From Mesaphorura yosii (taxonomy: Eukaryota > Arthropoda > Collembola > Poduromorpha > Tullbergiidae), in NCBI GenBank assembly GCA_009869945.1, contig WIXG01000006.1:496001-560000 (forward strand): a stretch of 64,000 nt of DNA, given 5' to 3'. The notes beneath the pieces were generated by a model. It was not told the origin of the DNA and did not search any database. It saw nothing but the letters and a program-made list of their open reading frames with translations. Numbering within the stretch: position 1 is the stretch's first letter; each line of letters begins with the position of its first letter. This document shows positions 46,501 to 60,100 of this stretch, in pieces. The position numbers were made by a program, and so were the translations under genes.

Positions 46501-48099
46501 GTTCAAGTTTTCATGCAGAGTACATTTTTGAGGCTGCGAATATTTTTCATGGAATTTGTACCAAAGCGCACGGTTTAGGTCGCGAAGTGCACAAATTGTC
46601 CCACTGCCACGTGATATAATTCAGCTGCGTCTGGTGTCAAGCAAAAATCTTATTAAATGCTTACACTGAATAATGTAATTTACGCAGTCGAAGAATTTAA
46701 GCCCTACTTTGAGCCCGTGCCTTGTGGCTTCTTCGCTTGCATGTCTACATAGGCAACTCGCTAAGCGCTGGTAGACTCGTCCTTTGCAAAAGTAAGTTCT
46801 GGAAACTGGAACCGGTTTGGTGGTCGTTTTAATATTCCACGAGACTAATAGGGCGCATAAGTTAGAGGGAATTCGAGAATCATAAAAACGAAATGCAAAG
46901 ACAAGGAAGCCCAAACGTATTTGCTAAATCATTTTTATTGCATAATTTTATTGATAAGACAAAACTGGTTTAGAGGAACGGCGAACGGCTGAATGGAGTA
47001 CTCTGTGGCCTATTCCGGGTTGGCATTGATATAATGCAAGTCCTTACTCAGCATCATATCTCACCCTTTCATCATTCCCAATTGCAATTTGCAGTATTTT
47101 CTGGCGTTGGACAAGTAGATGCTTTCTTTCTTTTCTACCACACCAGAACGGTAGCACTTTCCTTGACTTGATCGACCTATAAGCGATTTATAATTCGATT
47201 TGTTCTTTCTGACTGTGGCTGTCAGAAAAAGATAAATGAGTTCATCTGACTACCTGTGATGCACCAAAATGTGCTACGGATATACAACCAAACATCGTGC
47301 GATGAACTGGTGACCCAAACCAAGAAGGTCAGGTCAGGATGCCGGTACATATAGTGCGAAATCTTGTCGCAGTGCTCCATTGCTATAGGCTCGGCTCATC
47401 GGTATGAAATCGTGGGCGGCTGAAAACCCTTCAGATTCGGGTGCAAAAAGCTGACGACGTTGACATGACAGTTGCGGTGACAGCGACGAACGTTATTGTG
47501 AAGAAATAGCGTTTTACTCAATATATGTTACCCATATCTCCTTGAATCAGTTTGCAAAATTATTATCTATGCAATCATCAGGCACGACAGCGTGACAGGT
47601 TGATTATATTGTAACGGTGCCGTCAAATGAAATGCAATCCGAAGTTTATTTTTGGGCGCTTACGCTTGATGTCACAGACAGCGTGCAGTTGGTTTTGTTG
47701 TGATTACGACACGGTTCATTTATTTGCACTGCAAGCCCAGCATAATCCGAGCACAAGTTGGGACGGGGGAATTTTTATGCTGGTGTTTGCTCGCATGTTT
47801 CCGTATGAAACCGACAACATCTCGAACATTTTGCTGAAAGAAATCGGTAGCGAACTAAAATTCACGAGGAAAAGGTTATATCCGGTACCGCACATGTCAG
47901 GCGTACCGTATAATTATGTGGCGCACATTTGCGTCGAAAAGTGAAGAAATATGTGTTAATAGGGCCAAATTATAGGTGTTTCAATATCCGATCAATTTTG
48001 GTCAACACTGCCGCGAAATGTTTTCGGACAAGTAAATTTATGGTTTTCCCGTTGCTGGCTTCCGACAGCCGCAACCTGCGCTCGGTAGGGCAGCAGTAT

Positions 48100-48278
48100 G
48101 GCGATTCTACGACAGTTTACCGCGGCTCGATTATCGCGAGTACAGTTTATCCCGACTAGTTTATCGCCGTCAAACTATCGCAGTGTCAGATTATTGCCAT
48201 CAGCAGTTTATCGTGGAAAAGGTAATCGCCAGACAACGTTATTGCAGAACACAGTTTACTCCAGATCAAATTATCGCT
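48100..48278. repeat. Degenerate tandem repeat with core GTTTATCGC
   Basis: About twelve copies of a core close to AGTTTATCGC recur every 13 to 17 bases: for example AGTTTACCGC, ATTATCGCG, AGTTTATCCC, GTTTATCGCC, AACTATCGC, AGATTATTGC, AGTTTATCGT, GTAATCGCC, GTTATTGC and AAATTATCGC. The core is kept while the 5-8 bases between cores vary, unlike an ordinary satellite in which the whole unit decays evenly. No gene overlaps it. Confidence 0.7.
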
Positions 48279-48279
48279 G

Positions 48280-48375
48280 GTGGCCCCCCTAGGCTAGTTT
48301 TATCTCAGGGAGGGGAGTTCATTGTGAGTGACCCCCTACGCTATTTTTAGCTCAGAAAGGGGAGCTCATTGGGGA
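48280..48375. repeat. Two tandem 48-bp units with CCCCCTA and AGGGGAG blocks
   Basis: Units at about 48280-48327 and 48328-48375 share the order GTG-CCCCCTA-GCTA-TTTTA-CTCAG-GGGGAG-TCATTG. In each, the C-run and the G-run could pair over a loop of about 20 bases. Shorter diverged matches occur at 48708-48720 (GTGACCCCCTGCA), 48876-48893 and 49044-49058. The block directly follows the GTTTATCGC array. Confidence 0.6.
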
Positions 48376-51300
48376 TGGCAGTTAGGCTATGCTCATTGCA
48401 ATGTACCGCGATACTGCAAGAGGCATTAAATGGCACTACCCCTTGGCCCGTCAAGGCAGGTCGTACCATATTCTCCGAAACCAGTCCTTTTGGGAGATTC
48501 GCCGTCACTGTCTTCAAAGCGGACACATTGCTCACCTGCGACAAGTCACCGTGTTAGTTGACTTGCAATTCAATCTATAAGTTTAATTGATTCACTTCCA
48601 CCTGCTTTCAGACACAATCGTTGAATTCGCACCAAATGCAAACATTCGCGATGATTGATGAACGTGATGCAAGTTCATGACTGGTAAACGTTGGCAAACA
48701 AAAATAAGTGACCCCCTGCACTGCTCAAAGAGCGTAGTAACTCTTATCCTGCAAACAGCCGCGTCGGAGTCAAGATACGAGAGTGCGTGAATTATAAATA
48801 CTTTCTGATGACATTTATGTCGCAAGTTGATGGAAATGTGTTCTGGAGCGATTCAATAAAGAAGAACGGCAGACTGTCACCCTGAGCTATTTTGGTTTAG
48901 ATTTTATGATGTCATGAAAAGGTATGTCATGATTTTATGATATGGCGAGGCATCATTTGCACATGAAAGACACTTTTCCAATATTGTCATACCGCGTACT
49001 TCAACTACTTTCAACTTTCCTTCTGGAGTTTCATACAAGTCTCGCTACCCCCTAGCCCAGCAAAATAAATGTGCTCCGTGTGCAAGTGTCATAACCAAGC
49101 GCATTACTTTCACATGTGAGAACGCACTTTAACTCTGCGTTCTGGTCCTGTTTATGATGGAACCAGGATGTTCCTTAATCAGAAGACGAGTCGTTTGATA
49201 ATTGGAAACCATTTCAATTATAAGTTAAGAAGTGCACAAAATTTAATGAACTGAAGATTTAACGTCCAATATGTGCCGTTAATCCAGTCTATTATTGCTT
49301 GGATCGTCAAATGTGTTGGTGGACCATAAACCGAGTCCGGACTCGAGGTTATCGGTCCATAGCCAAACTCTTCCCATAATGCAAGCTCATCATCCTACAC
49401 GATTATTAAGATGACGCAGACCCTAATGTCGTTCTCCAAAATATTTAGTACATAAAATACTTAACGACTAATGGCTGTGCGAATTATTGCGTGTGTCGCT
49501 GCAGAAAGTTCTCAATTTAATATTCCTCGTCATAATTGCTCCAATAAAGCACATGCTTGCAGCATGTAGTCTTCATGCTGGCAGGCTGCTGTTGCTCAGA
49601 AACTTTGGAAATGCAATAATGAAGAGAGAAACAGGAAAAGATGAAGTCGAGAATGTTAAACTCGACTTATAATAGTATTAAGAGCATCATGCAGGCAAGC
49701 ACTTCTACAGCACAGGAAAGAGCCGCCAGCTGCTTTATTAAAACTTACCACATTAAGAAACTCATAACCCCATTCGTCCAGATCGGGTCGCTGGTACAAT
49801 TGCGAATCAACATCACAGAGCCTGCCTTCGTCGTCGCTGCGAAGGTCGTAGGTCAAGCTGTGAATCATGACCGGGGTTTTGGTCGCGCAAAGTGCAGCAA
49901 AGGATTAGGCGCATTGTGGTGCAGTTGCCGAGTAATGCGAGGATCCGAAATAAGCCTTGCGTAACACCCGAGCTAAGGACGGTATCGTGTAATGTGTTTT
50001 CTGTAGGAGTATATTTTATTTTGAAACAAGTAATAAGTGTCATTACATTTCAACCCTTAATGTACTTGACGTGCCTCTCTCCTTTCTTATCCGCGGCCGC
50101 ATTGTGCGATGCACTCCGCTAATGCCGAACCCTTTCACCGCAAAGTGTGGCTTCCTTCTCATTCCTTATCCTGCTTCGTTCCCGTTTCAAGCACTCCGTC
50201 AATGTTCTCTCTCCACTGCACGAATCGTTTATTTTCACTCCTGCAGTCAAGATCACCGCTCCACAGCAGTTCAGGCACGATGAGCCGCGTTGCGTGTATT
50301 TTAACTTTTGAGATTAATGCTCACTCATGGGCCGAGATGAAGCCGTTTGCTTTGTTTCTGTGAATAGGCTTTACTCGCTGTGTAAGAGTTGTAATTTTGT
50401 GGTCGAGGAGAAACGGATTCATTGAAGTTGTACCGAATGTGTGTCAAGATGATTCAGAAAGGTGAAAGTGTAATTTCTTTCACGCTCTTCATTCGCTGCG
50501 TTTTCTCCGATCGTGGCGAGGACAATTGCACGGATGAGAAAGGCAGTTTAAGTTAAGAACAAACCAAGAGGCAGGGAGAGTGAGCCCATTAACCGTCTTG
50601 ACACTCACGTGCACGCGTACACACTCGGAGAGTGCAACCAACTCCCTTCCTGCACTGCACGTACGCCATAATGGATGGATAAAAGAGAGAGAAAAGGTCT
50701 TAATTGCTTCTTCTTATAAAGCTATTACCAGCTTTACTACATACAAAGACTTTCATGTCCCTCGACAACTGCGCGTATGTAAGTATCATTATTAGTAGTA
50801 AGAGTATTAGGAGGACATTAAAGAAAAGAAGAAAAGGTAATTTCGCGAAAAAATGACATCAATTATTATATTTGCTTTTCTTCTTGCCATCATGCCTCAA
50901 CACAATCGAACCCGAACCTGCAACCCCGCACTCGTAAGCCAATTCCTTCTAATTCGCGGAGTGAGGACAAATCTTTTCTTTCGGAAGCCATAATTATTTT
51001 AATGCTCGTCTTACTCGCGCTATTTCGGTCAACAACTGAAACAACGAGTCCGGAACGATGTGAAACGTTCCAATCGCAATCAATGGCTGGTTTGCTGTTG
51101 CTCAACGTACTGGCAGAGTTCGTTTACTGGAGGCTCTACCGAGGATGGAATTTCGTAATAGGAACATTGGCTGGTTGGGAAGGAGCATGTACATAATTTA
51201 TGATCAAGCCCACGACCATTTATTACTACAAGGCTGCCGTTCTGCTGGAGCAATAAACCAGACTGTAGCTGTCAATTCTCAGTCCCTGCCAACTTCGTCA

Positions 51301-54300
51301 AACACATTCCACAGCTCCTTAACTTGACTGCACCTGCACACTGCTTTGACACGCTGAGCTGTGAAAAGTTTATGACTTGGTGTTAACATTTTACATACGA
51401 AGAAAGTTGGCCCCAAAATACTCAAATTCAAGGTTCGAGGATTATTCGTCCACGCCAAAAGGTCCACAGTCCACAAATTCAAGTCGAACCCTTCTCAAAT
51501 TCGTATCATTCATCAAGCATACGAATAAATTCTGCCGTTAGCCACGACGTGAATGATGTCTACTAATTACAGCATTAATGCATTTGGTCAAGGAAATATT
51601 ACTGTGGCGAAGGAACGCGGCCGAGCTGGGATTTTTAATTTCTTGTTGCACGCACCGCATTAATTGGACATTATGAGTACAAGGATCGTTTGGACACAGT
51701 GAGCACTGCACTCGGCTCTGCTTTCTCGACACAAAACGAAATGTGAAATTGGTCTCCTTGTTAATCATGACAAGAGTTACTTTACCATGATTTAACCAAG
51801 CGAGCAGTCCTTAACTTCACAACACCTCTCAGAGCATGGCAAAGTGGAGTTTGGGACGACAATAAAGTACCAAATTACAGGAAAGGGTTAATAAATACAT
51901 TGCGTAACATGTATTAAATTTTTTCGTCCAATTTAACATGAGCATGCTTTCCTTTTCTTGTTCTCCGAAACCCTAACTTGATTTTGGCTGCGCGGTTGGC
52001 TGCAGCCGGGCTATTAAGAAAGGAATGCTAGTCACGACTTTCTCTGTTTTACTTTCCACTTTGTGCAAAGCGACGGGTAAGGTATTTGTGGATGTCGTGG
52101 AGGCCACGGCATACCTTGACTGGGTCGCGTCGAGTCTTATCTGAGTGTATGCGTTCAGCGTGCGACAATGGCAGTAGTACATCCCATCTATAAATTCTCT
52201 CACGTTCTCCACTTGTCGTCTCATTTTTCCATCTGATATCATTAACACACGAACTTTCTAAACTTTCGCCGTACTGTGCCATTGCCTGTGCTATTCGCAG
52301 GCCCGACGCTTTTGCACATGCTCCGCCGCGATTCGCTCGTACTTGCTTTGCTCCGTCGGCTAATGGGACCGTATTCGCATTATGCACTGTGTTAGGCAAT
52401 GAGCCAGAAAAGGGCCTGCGACGGTTCTGGTTCTGTGTAGTTGCTCAGAAACAAAGAACGCGCAGAAATTGTGTAAATAAAACCCAGAACATTGTTCGCG
52501 AATAATGAGATGAAAGTTCGCGTTTTTTCTTCGACCGCATGCAAAACTTAGCAAGCGCGTTAAAACGAATGAACTCCACACTCTACGTACGGCAATGGCG
52601 ATATAGTCTCGCGTTCCCTTCGAGATCATGAGCATTAAATGAATGTGCTTCATGCTACCTCTGCCTCACCTGTCAACGAACCAAATAGAGAACACTTCGC
52701 CAACATGATATACCTGAACTGAAATAGAAAAATAAATTGAAAATGAGCACATCTCCCGGCCGTGTGTCCGTCCTCAATAAATTACTTTCACTTCATTCCT
52801 TGTGCCAGCTTAAATAATGCTCGAACGCATGACACGATATGGCGACTCCTGTCATAAATAGAAAATGGCAATAGCTAATGCGCTTATGCTGGCTTTGAGA
52901 CGAGCGCTCTCAAGATGTGCCACAAGATGGCTTCTTAGCAACGTGTCCCAGAATCAATTTCACAGTAAGTAATTCGGGGAAAATTCAGCACGTAATTGAT
53001 TGCTATTGCACATGTGGAAGATAGCACATTGGAGAGGCTGCCATCCGACTCTATCCGAATATTTTAAATTAGGCCAGCTTGAGTGTACGGAAAACACGCC
53101 TTCCTTGGCTAGAAGTTACAGTAAACATCCTGGCACGCGCTGAACGCGCAATAATGGATTTTAAATAAATGCAGACAATATTTTGAAAAAGAATCGAATT
53201 TCTTTGGTGTGTCTACCTTGACCACAGCCAGCTTTGTCTTCTGTTTGGGATTTTAGGATATACTATGCCGCAGTCAAAACTCGCGAAGACGTCGATAGCG
53301 TCTCTGCGACAGAGCAGTCTGCGTGACAAAAATTTACATCAGTATTCTCCGCATAATTTATGCGTTGTGTATCTAACGGTATCTTGCGCTGCTTGTAGTA
53401 ATGCGTACAAGCGCATTTACTCAGTGGCGGGTTTGGTGTTTGGCAGTGATGAGACCGGAGACAAGAATGAGTGTGCCCCGGCCAAGCGGCCGACAAGACT
53501 TTTGATGACCTTGCTCGTGATAGCTCGCATGTTGGGTACCGCGATTATTATTCCTATTTAAAGTCTAAACTAGTTTCGCTTATTTTCTTTTTATTTCTTT
53601 TGTCAATTCTTTGCTCCTTTCACTTCCTCCCTCGTATGGTGCAATTCCGATGCGCATAAAGAACTCGTAAGTCTATTTGGTCCAGAGTTTATGACTTTTT
53701 AGTTGGCTTCCATAAAAACTTTGCTGGGGCCAAGAAATAAGTGAAGCAATCTTCCAGGCTTTTTTCCCGTCGTGTAGCCACTTTCTTCTTGTTTGCATGT
53801 TTGACTTTTGCCTTGCATAGAAGCTCTAACAATTTCACTTCCTCGACCAGAGCTTGTGTAATGCATTGTTCAAATTGTCCTGATTTCAGAGCTGCGTTTC
53901 GGCAAGAAAGTAAACGGAATTCGGATTGAAATATGATCATTACATTTGCTCACAGAAGGGAACCTCAAACTAAACATTTTTGTTTCAATTGAATTTGGGA
54001 AACTTTCTCCACTTTGTTTTGTGTTGTGTCGTGCGTCGAGCTCTCGTAAGTTGGTTAAATGCATCTTCGATCGCGGAGGTACTTGAATAAATTTCCCCAG
54101 AAAGAAATTCGTTAAAGACTCGATCATTTAGTGGCAGACGTCGACTGTTTGGAGCCAGGCCCCATTAAGTGCAGACGATCCGGTCATGTACACTCCGGCA
54201 ACGATTTACAATTTGCAATTTACATAGAAATAAGGTCATGTGGGCTGAATTTTAATCTTATTTCACGCATCATATCCCTTTTACTGCCTCTCTAACTGAA

Positions 54301-57125
54301 ATCTGAATGTGGAATGATGATAAAATTATACTTCAACAGAGAATCTCATTTGTGCTCCGTTGCTGTTGCTTTTTTTCCTGCTGCAACACATCGCTTAACA
54401 GTAACTGCTCGGGAATTACTCAGTTTCACACATTCCGTTCCGGATCTAATCTCAGACTCAAAAATTTAATCCCATTGCTCGCAGATTGTAAAGCTGGGTC
54501 TATAAATCCCAACCATGGACACCAGAACGGCTTGCCAAATACCAAATTAAAGTGCGTGTGCACCTTTTCATAGACTGTCATCATTTTTGAGGTAAAGTTT
54601 GACACGCGTCACTCGAAATAAGGAAAGCTTACGCAACGGAATTATTGAAAGATCAAGTGGAGTTATAATTGTAATGGCGCAATTAATGAATAAGAAAAGC
54701 CATTACGCGCAGTATTGAGAGGCCAGCAGATTAGAAACGACATGAAAATACTGTCAAATTCAATAACGCACTCTGCTCGCACGCGCAAAGAAGCTCGTCC
54801 TTGTTTGTCCAATAACTCAACTCACGACATGATGGTTTCATGTAACATGTTTTGCGAGGAGTTTACTGTGCGAAATGTGAGCCGGTAGTTGAAGAAGCAA
54901 ATGATACAGTTATCTTCTCATCCATGAAAATTATTATCCATGAATGACTTCTTTTTAGAATTGCTGAGTTGCTCTGCAACTTTCCTTCGTGCGTGCAGCA
55001 CAAAGTAGCCTATTTTTTCAAAGAAACTGAGCGCACAATCACATTTCACGACTGCTTGCCTCTATATACCTGGTCCTGGTCGATAAACTGCCCAATTGCT
55101 AAAATAACACACAATCCTTGGACTTCGATCTGCATTCACTTTCGCATTATCCAAGGTATTAGAAAAGTGAAGGGAACTGCACGAGGGAATACGCAATTCA
55201 GTGTGACATGGAGCATCTCTCAAAGGGTGAGGGCATTCGTTCTTTACAATATGAGACGTCGTTATTTGCCTTGCAAGCCATTTAAAAATTGTACAGTGCC
55301 CATTCAACTATTAATAGCCATCATAATCCATAAAATCACAAGTTGAGGGAGTCGGCATGTAACCTGGCTAATAGCAGAGTGCATTTAATGGGATTAGCGT
55401 TCATTCGCTTATCTTGATGCGTCACTTGATTAGGAATGTCACCTTGGCCCTTATCTCCGTGATTGATTACACCCGGTCCAAGACTTGCTTTCCCTCACGC
55501 GTCCAAGCGTATGACGAATTCTGTACGCTTGAAGGGTTTTATTGAAATATTGTCACCGTGCTCAGCAAGAACAGTTCTGACGATTAATAGCACGTATTAC
55601 ATTACAACGGAATGCAAAGAGCCCAAAATTACAAACATTTACGTGTTAACCTGCTCCACGCTTGAGCAGCGGTTTGATGTCTCAGTAACCACACTCTCTC
55701 ATGGTGAAAGAATGGTATTGTTCTTATTTTTTCATCTCTTTGATGAGAATCCGAATCTGAATCAAAGAAGCGCATTTATTGAAGAGATCTCCACGTGTAT
55801 CCCCACGTACATTCCCTTGCATGAACGAGCGCACACAGAGAATCAGCATCGTTCGTATGCGAATTTGATTGTACTTTGTGTACAATACGAAAAGGAACTG
55901 AGTCCGTTTAGGAACGACAGCCAAAGATTTATAGCCAGCCAGTTCCAACATATGATATACAGCGAAGCGCAGAACAGAACGCGGAGCAAAATAAGAGATA
56001 AAAGTAAAAACTCCATTTCTAAATTGCGTAACGCACAATCTTGCCCCGTTTTCTCCGTCGAGCTCGAGTTTGACTTTAAGGCAGGTTAAAAGTTTTGCTG
56101 CTTTGCCCAGCGAAAGAGTTCACATGACTTAATGCAGTTGTGCGTCAGTGATTTGCTAGGCCTTGGGCTTGGGTTCTGACTCAATTGGTCAAGCATTCAC
56201 TGTCTTGTCTTGTGTACTTTGTTGATTATCGTGACCTCAGCATCATTGAATCTGTTTAATTCAGAGTCCACATTGCAAAGTTTGACGGCTGCCCCTCGAA
56301 TCGGACTGCGCCTCGAGCTGCGTGTCCTCTCGCCCAAAGCTTTCACTCCAGCTTTAGCCAGCCAGTCGTGTGGGCTTGAGCGGGCGATACTCAGAGCATG
56401 TGGATTGTGTGGAGGGGAAAGGTTTAGTAAAATTTCGCGACGGCGCTCATCATATTCCTCGGAATATGCTTCACGAAAGTAGATTTCTTGGCCTCACGCT
56501 CGTGCGCTCACTCCCAAAACTTTCTTCTCTATTTTCTGTATTTTTGTGCGATATTTGCTCATTCTTTCTCGTTCTCTCTTCTCTCGCGCTTCGCTCCTAC
56601 ATATCTCAGTTCCTCTCTGGAGTCCAATCCGTTAACCCAGTTCACTTGCGACTCGGAAGACAAGGGAAGAGACCATTCTTTAATCATTCAAAACGCATTT
56701 CATTGCCCACTGTATTTTTCTCTATTTGTTTCTCCTCCGTTAATATTAACAAAATAAAGCAGAAGCCAAGACCAGCCAGAGACCACGCGAGGCCCAGAGG
56801 TCTCGACTAATTTATTAAAGAGTTGACATGACTTCTCCTTCACTGCCCTCCGTGCAAGCAAACACGACGGATGAACTCCCATTTTTCCTCGTGCACTAAA
56901 CTTTTTCAGTGTTGTACAGCGAGGGTCCTCGCCAGTTTGCTCAAGTCTTCTGGTGAGACGTTGTTCGCAAGTCTCGAATTTTCTGACGGTGTCCGTGACA
57001 ATTTTCTGACTCAATCAGTGCTAGTGTGTTTCACAGTCCGCATCGAACAGAAATAACCTGTTAACAGTATTCAGCATTTGCAGTCCATGTCAAGCTAATT
57101 TGATTTCGAAACCTGCAAAGCTGAC

Positions 57126-60100
57126 ATGGCACCCATCACTAGTAAAGCTCCTCACCTGCGTTTCCCGCATCAACGCTTGTCAGCACTTGCCACGTACTCA
57201 TTGAAGTCCACGTACTTGGCGACCGTATTTACAATTCTTCTCCATTGTCAGACGACGCTTCAAAATGGTAAGCTTTCTGATTGCTTCTACTTTCACTTTG
57301 AGGACTCCGTATGAGGTTTATTTTTAGTTTCAAATTATGCTTAATACGAAAGTTACGCGCTCGAACTACTTTTAAGGGCGCGGAGGCACAGTTTCTGATT
57401 GAGCTTATCTTCGTGCGAAGAACGAAGGGAAAGATTTGTGTGATGGGAATCGCAATTGAAAAGTAAATAATATTTGGTGAATACGAAATATTGCAATCAC
57501 ACGGATAATAATAGTAATTTCGGTCGTGCATAATTTTGACGACAATTTAAGTCTTCGAGAGCCCATAAAATCCGTCTGGTTCGTAAAGCCTTTATCTCCT
57601 TATCTTTTTACACGGCCACTTCTCCTTCGCTGACTTTTTTTCCATACATATTTGATGATAATATTCCCACACCTCAATTGCTATGATAATAAGAATGAGT
57701 GCATAACAGTAAAAGAAACGCCAGTCGAAGAAAAAAGCAATTTGAGTGGAAATGAAATAAAAAACATGTACATATATACGAGATGATTTCACCCAAAGGT
57801 AAAATAAATGTGGAAATGCAGGCCAAGAGTGGAAGGAGCGGGGATTCGCCAATTCCGCACTTCGCCTATAATATTCATTTTCTTCAACTTTGGTTTGATT
57901 CTTTGAAATGACGACGATTGTATCACTTTTGTAAGCGCATTGTTCTTTTCTCTCTCGGTGCGCATAAAGAGAGAAGTAGGAGCGGGGAAGCCAGCTGATG
58001 AGGTACGGGCCACAAAAGAGAAATACAAATCCAAAGAAAACAAATTGAACAATGAGCAGCACGCATAAAAGGGATACAATGGGCGCAGTGCCGTCAAGTG
58101 AAAATCAGAAGGAAGAGAAATTGATGAGAACAGGAAACCGTGTTAAGATACAGAAAGAATGGGAATTGTGTAATATAAATTCACTTCTCCCGAATTGTGC
58201 CACCAGCACGGAGTAATTCCGCTATGACATATGAGCGTCGGAGCGGCAACAAGCAAACACGTAGAGCATCCCCGTGCCGACTGACACGCCAACACTCGGC
58301 TGCACTGAGATGACTCCTCTTGCGGTCGGGCAGAGGAACGAGTTCGATTCGCAGGCACTTGTAATAATATACCGCATGTTGTGTGAAAAATTTAGAGCGG
58401 ATGAAGTACACTTAGTGTTTGGGCACGGTGTTGAGAAAGCGAAAAGCAGAAAAGAAATATTGCGGAGGGCGAGACGGGATGATGACAACCGCGATGTGAT
58501 GCGAGGTCATGTGGAAGTGAGAAAGAAAACACGGCGGAGAAAGTGGATTGACGCGAGATCCTTCCGTGCGCGCTTTGTGCCCGAAATATTCAAGTCGATC
58601 AGTTTGCTTGTCATATTTACTTTTTCATGCTCAATCCCTCCCTCTTACTCGGCATTTCTCATAAAAGTGAACATGTGTTAGCTGCGAGTCTCAGGTGAGT
58701 CCTCGACACCGCTTCATCATCCAGATTGAAGTTCGAAAGTGCGATATGTTTCCAGACCAGGTGCATTGTCGAAACTGGGTCAGTCAGACTTTCCAGTAAT
58801 CCAAATTCCAGAACGATATTTGAATAACTTATGTGTAGTTTCACCAATTGTGGTCCACGGAGAATTTGTCTTCTGAAGTCAAGCCACAGCAGTGCAAAAA
58901 GGACGCTCGTAGTGGAAGGGCATGTGAAACACTTACCCGCATTCGGAAACTGGTTTGAGACGCTCGTCCTTGAGTTATCGCGTTAGCACGTTTCACCGCA
59001 GAGGCCCACGAGTTTAGTGGAGAAGTCTGAACAAAAGTTTCTGTACCTCTCACCTTGGTACCATAAAATTATGTCAATGAAATATAAAAGATGAAAAGCG
59101 GTACGAAATTTGCGAGAGAAACATTCGTGTTTTCTGTCGAGCTCAACTTTTATTCTCTTTTCTGCGGAGAGATACAGAAACCAGGCGGTCACGAATCATA
59201 GATTTTGTTTTAGTTACGCTACGTGTGTGTGCTTTTGTAGCAGTCAGCAGTGGTCCGAGCTTCCTACGTTCGCCCGTGCCACGTTCGGATGGACGGTGCC
59301 TTTCTTTGCATTTCATTACGCACATGGTCCAATTTATCATGTACGAATGGGCGATGAGAGGCTAGAGGCCTCATCCGTCTTTCGCGTAACCCGCACCACG
59401 AGCCCGTCTTCAGTCTTTCTCCTGCACAATTATTAGTGCTTGTCCACGATTGGTGTTCACCTACGCACAACTCCCGTACCGCTCGTGCATTGTTGGAATG
59501 ATAAGTTGTGAAACTAGAAATTTCATTCCAAAGGCACGCTAGCCCTTCGTTTGAAGAAATGCAAACAGTTGGCAAATGGCTGACCCAAATAAACAAAAAA
59601 TTGTGCACAGAATTCAGAGATGAAGCATGGACAGCACGGCACACTTCACCTTTTGCTTGGTGGCTCACTGCAAATCCTGCAGAATTTATTGCAATGGAGA
59701 AAAGAAACGAACTTCTTCAATTCAGTGATGGGTGGCAGGCGTTTCGTGAAGGTTCGCGTTTAGAAAAGCGCCGAGTCATCAAAAAGTGGAAGAAGTCTGG
59801 GAAATGGTTGTTCGTTCATCTTCTCATGTATTTATTCATTAATCCATATTTATACGCTTTGTTCGGAAGAAACGAACGAAAGTGCAGTCTTAACCCTCAA
59901 TCAAGAGATAAGAATGACAGAGATCAAACACATTTTTGTGAATACTTCAAACTGAAATGTTAGGAAATATTAAAACGGATATAATTGTAGTCGGCTGCTT
60001 TGTAATTCACAGTTGAACACAATCGCCGACGTTGACTTTCCAAGTTTTAACTTTGACCCGAGAATCTGAGCTTCAGCATCCGTATGAATTGTGATCAGGA

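Larger units (their letters stand above)
43392..57125. other. Gene-poor region of about 13.7 kb
   Basis: After the RNF212-like 3' UTR no domain, exon chain or RNA gene is recognised up to the dpr-type first coding exon. The longest open frame, 55463-56089 (+, 208 codons), has no family motif and no ordinary ATG context. The only structured part is the short-repeat block at 48.10-48.38 kb and diverged copies of one of its units up to 49.06 kb. The right part may contain the upstream promoter and untranslated exons of the dpr-type gene. Confidence 0.45.

Noticed and set aside
48097-48278. CRISPR array
   Set aside because: Repeats are only about 9-10 bases, imperfect, with 5-8 base spacers, in a eukaryotic context.
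55463-56089. 208-codon open frame on the plus strand, the longest in the gene-poor region
   Set aside because: No domain motif, no normal ATG at its start and unremarkable composition. A frame of this length can occur by chance in a window this size.
56370-56810. 146-codon plus-strand frame before the dpr-type first exon
   Set aside because: Composition is low in family signal and it does not join in frame to exon 1 at 57126. No motif.
57592-58062. 156-codon hydrophobic minus-strand frame inside the dpr-type intron
   Set aside because: Phe/Tyr-rich because of T/A-rich DNA; no transmembrane family pattern or splice support.
58330-58350. GAGTTCGATTCGC, resembling a tRNA T-arm
   Set aside because: No paired T-stem, no A-box upstream and no cloverleaf could be drawn.
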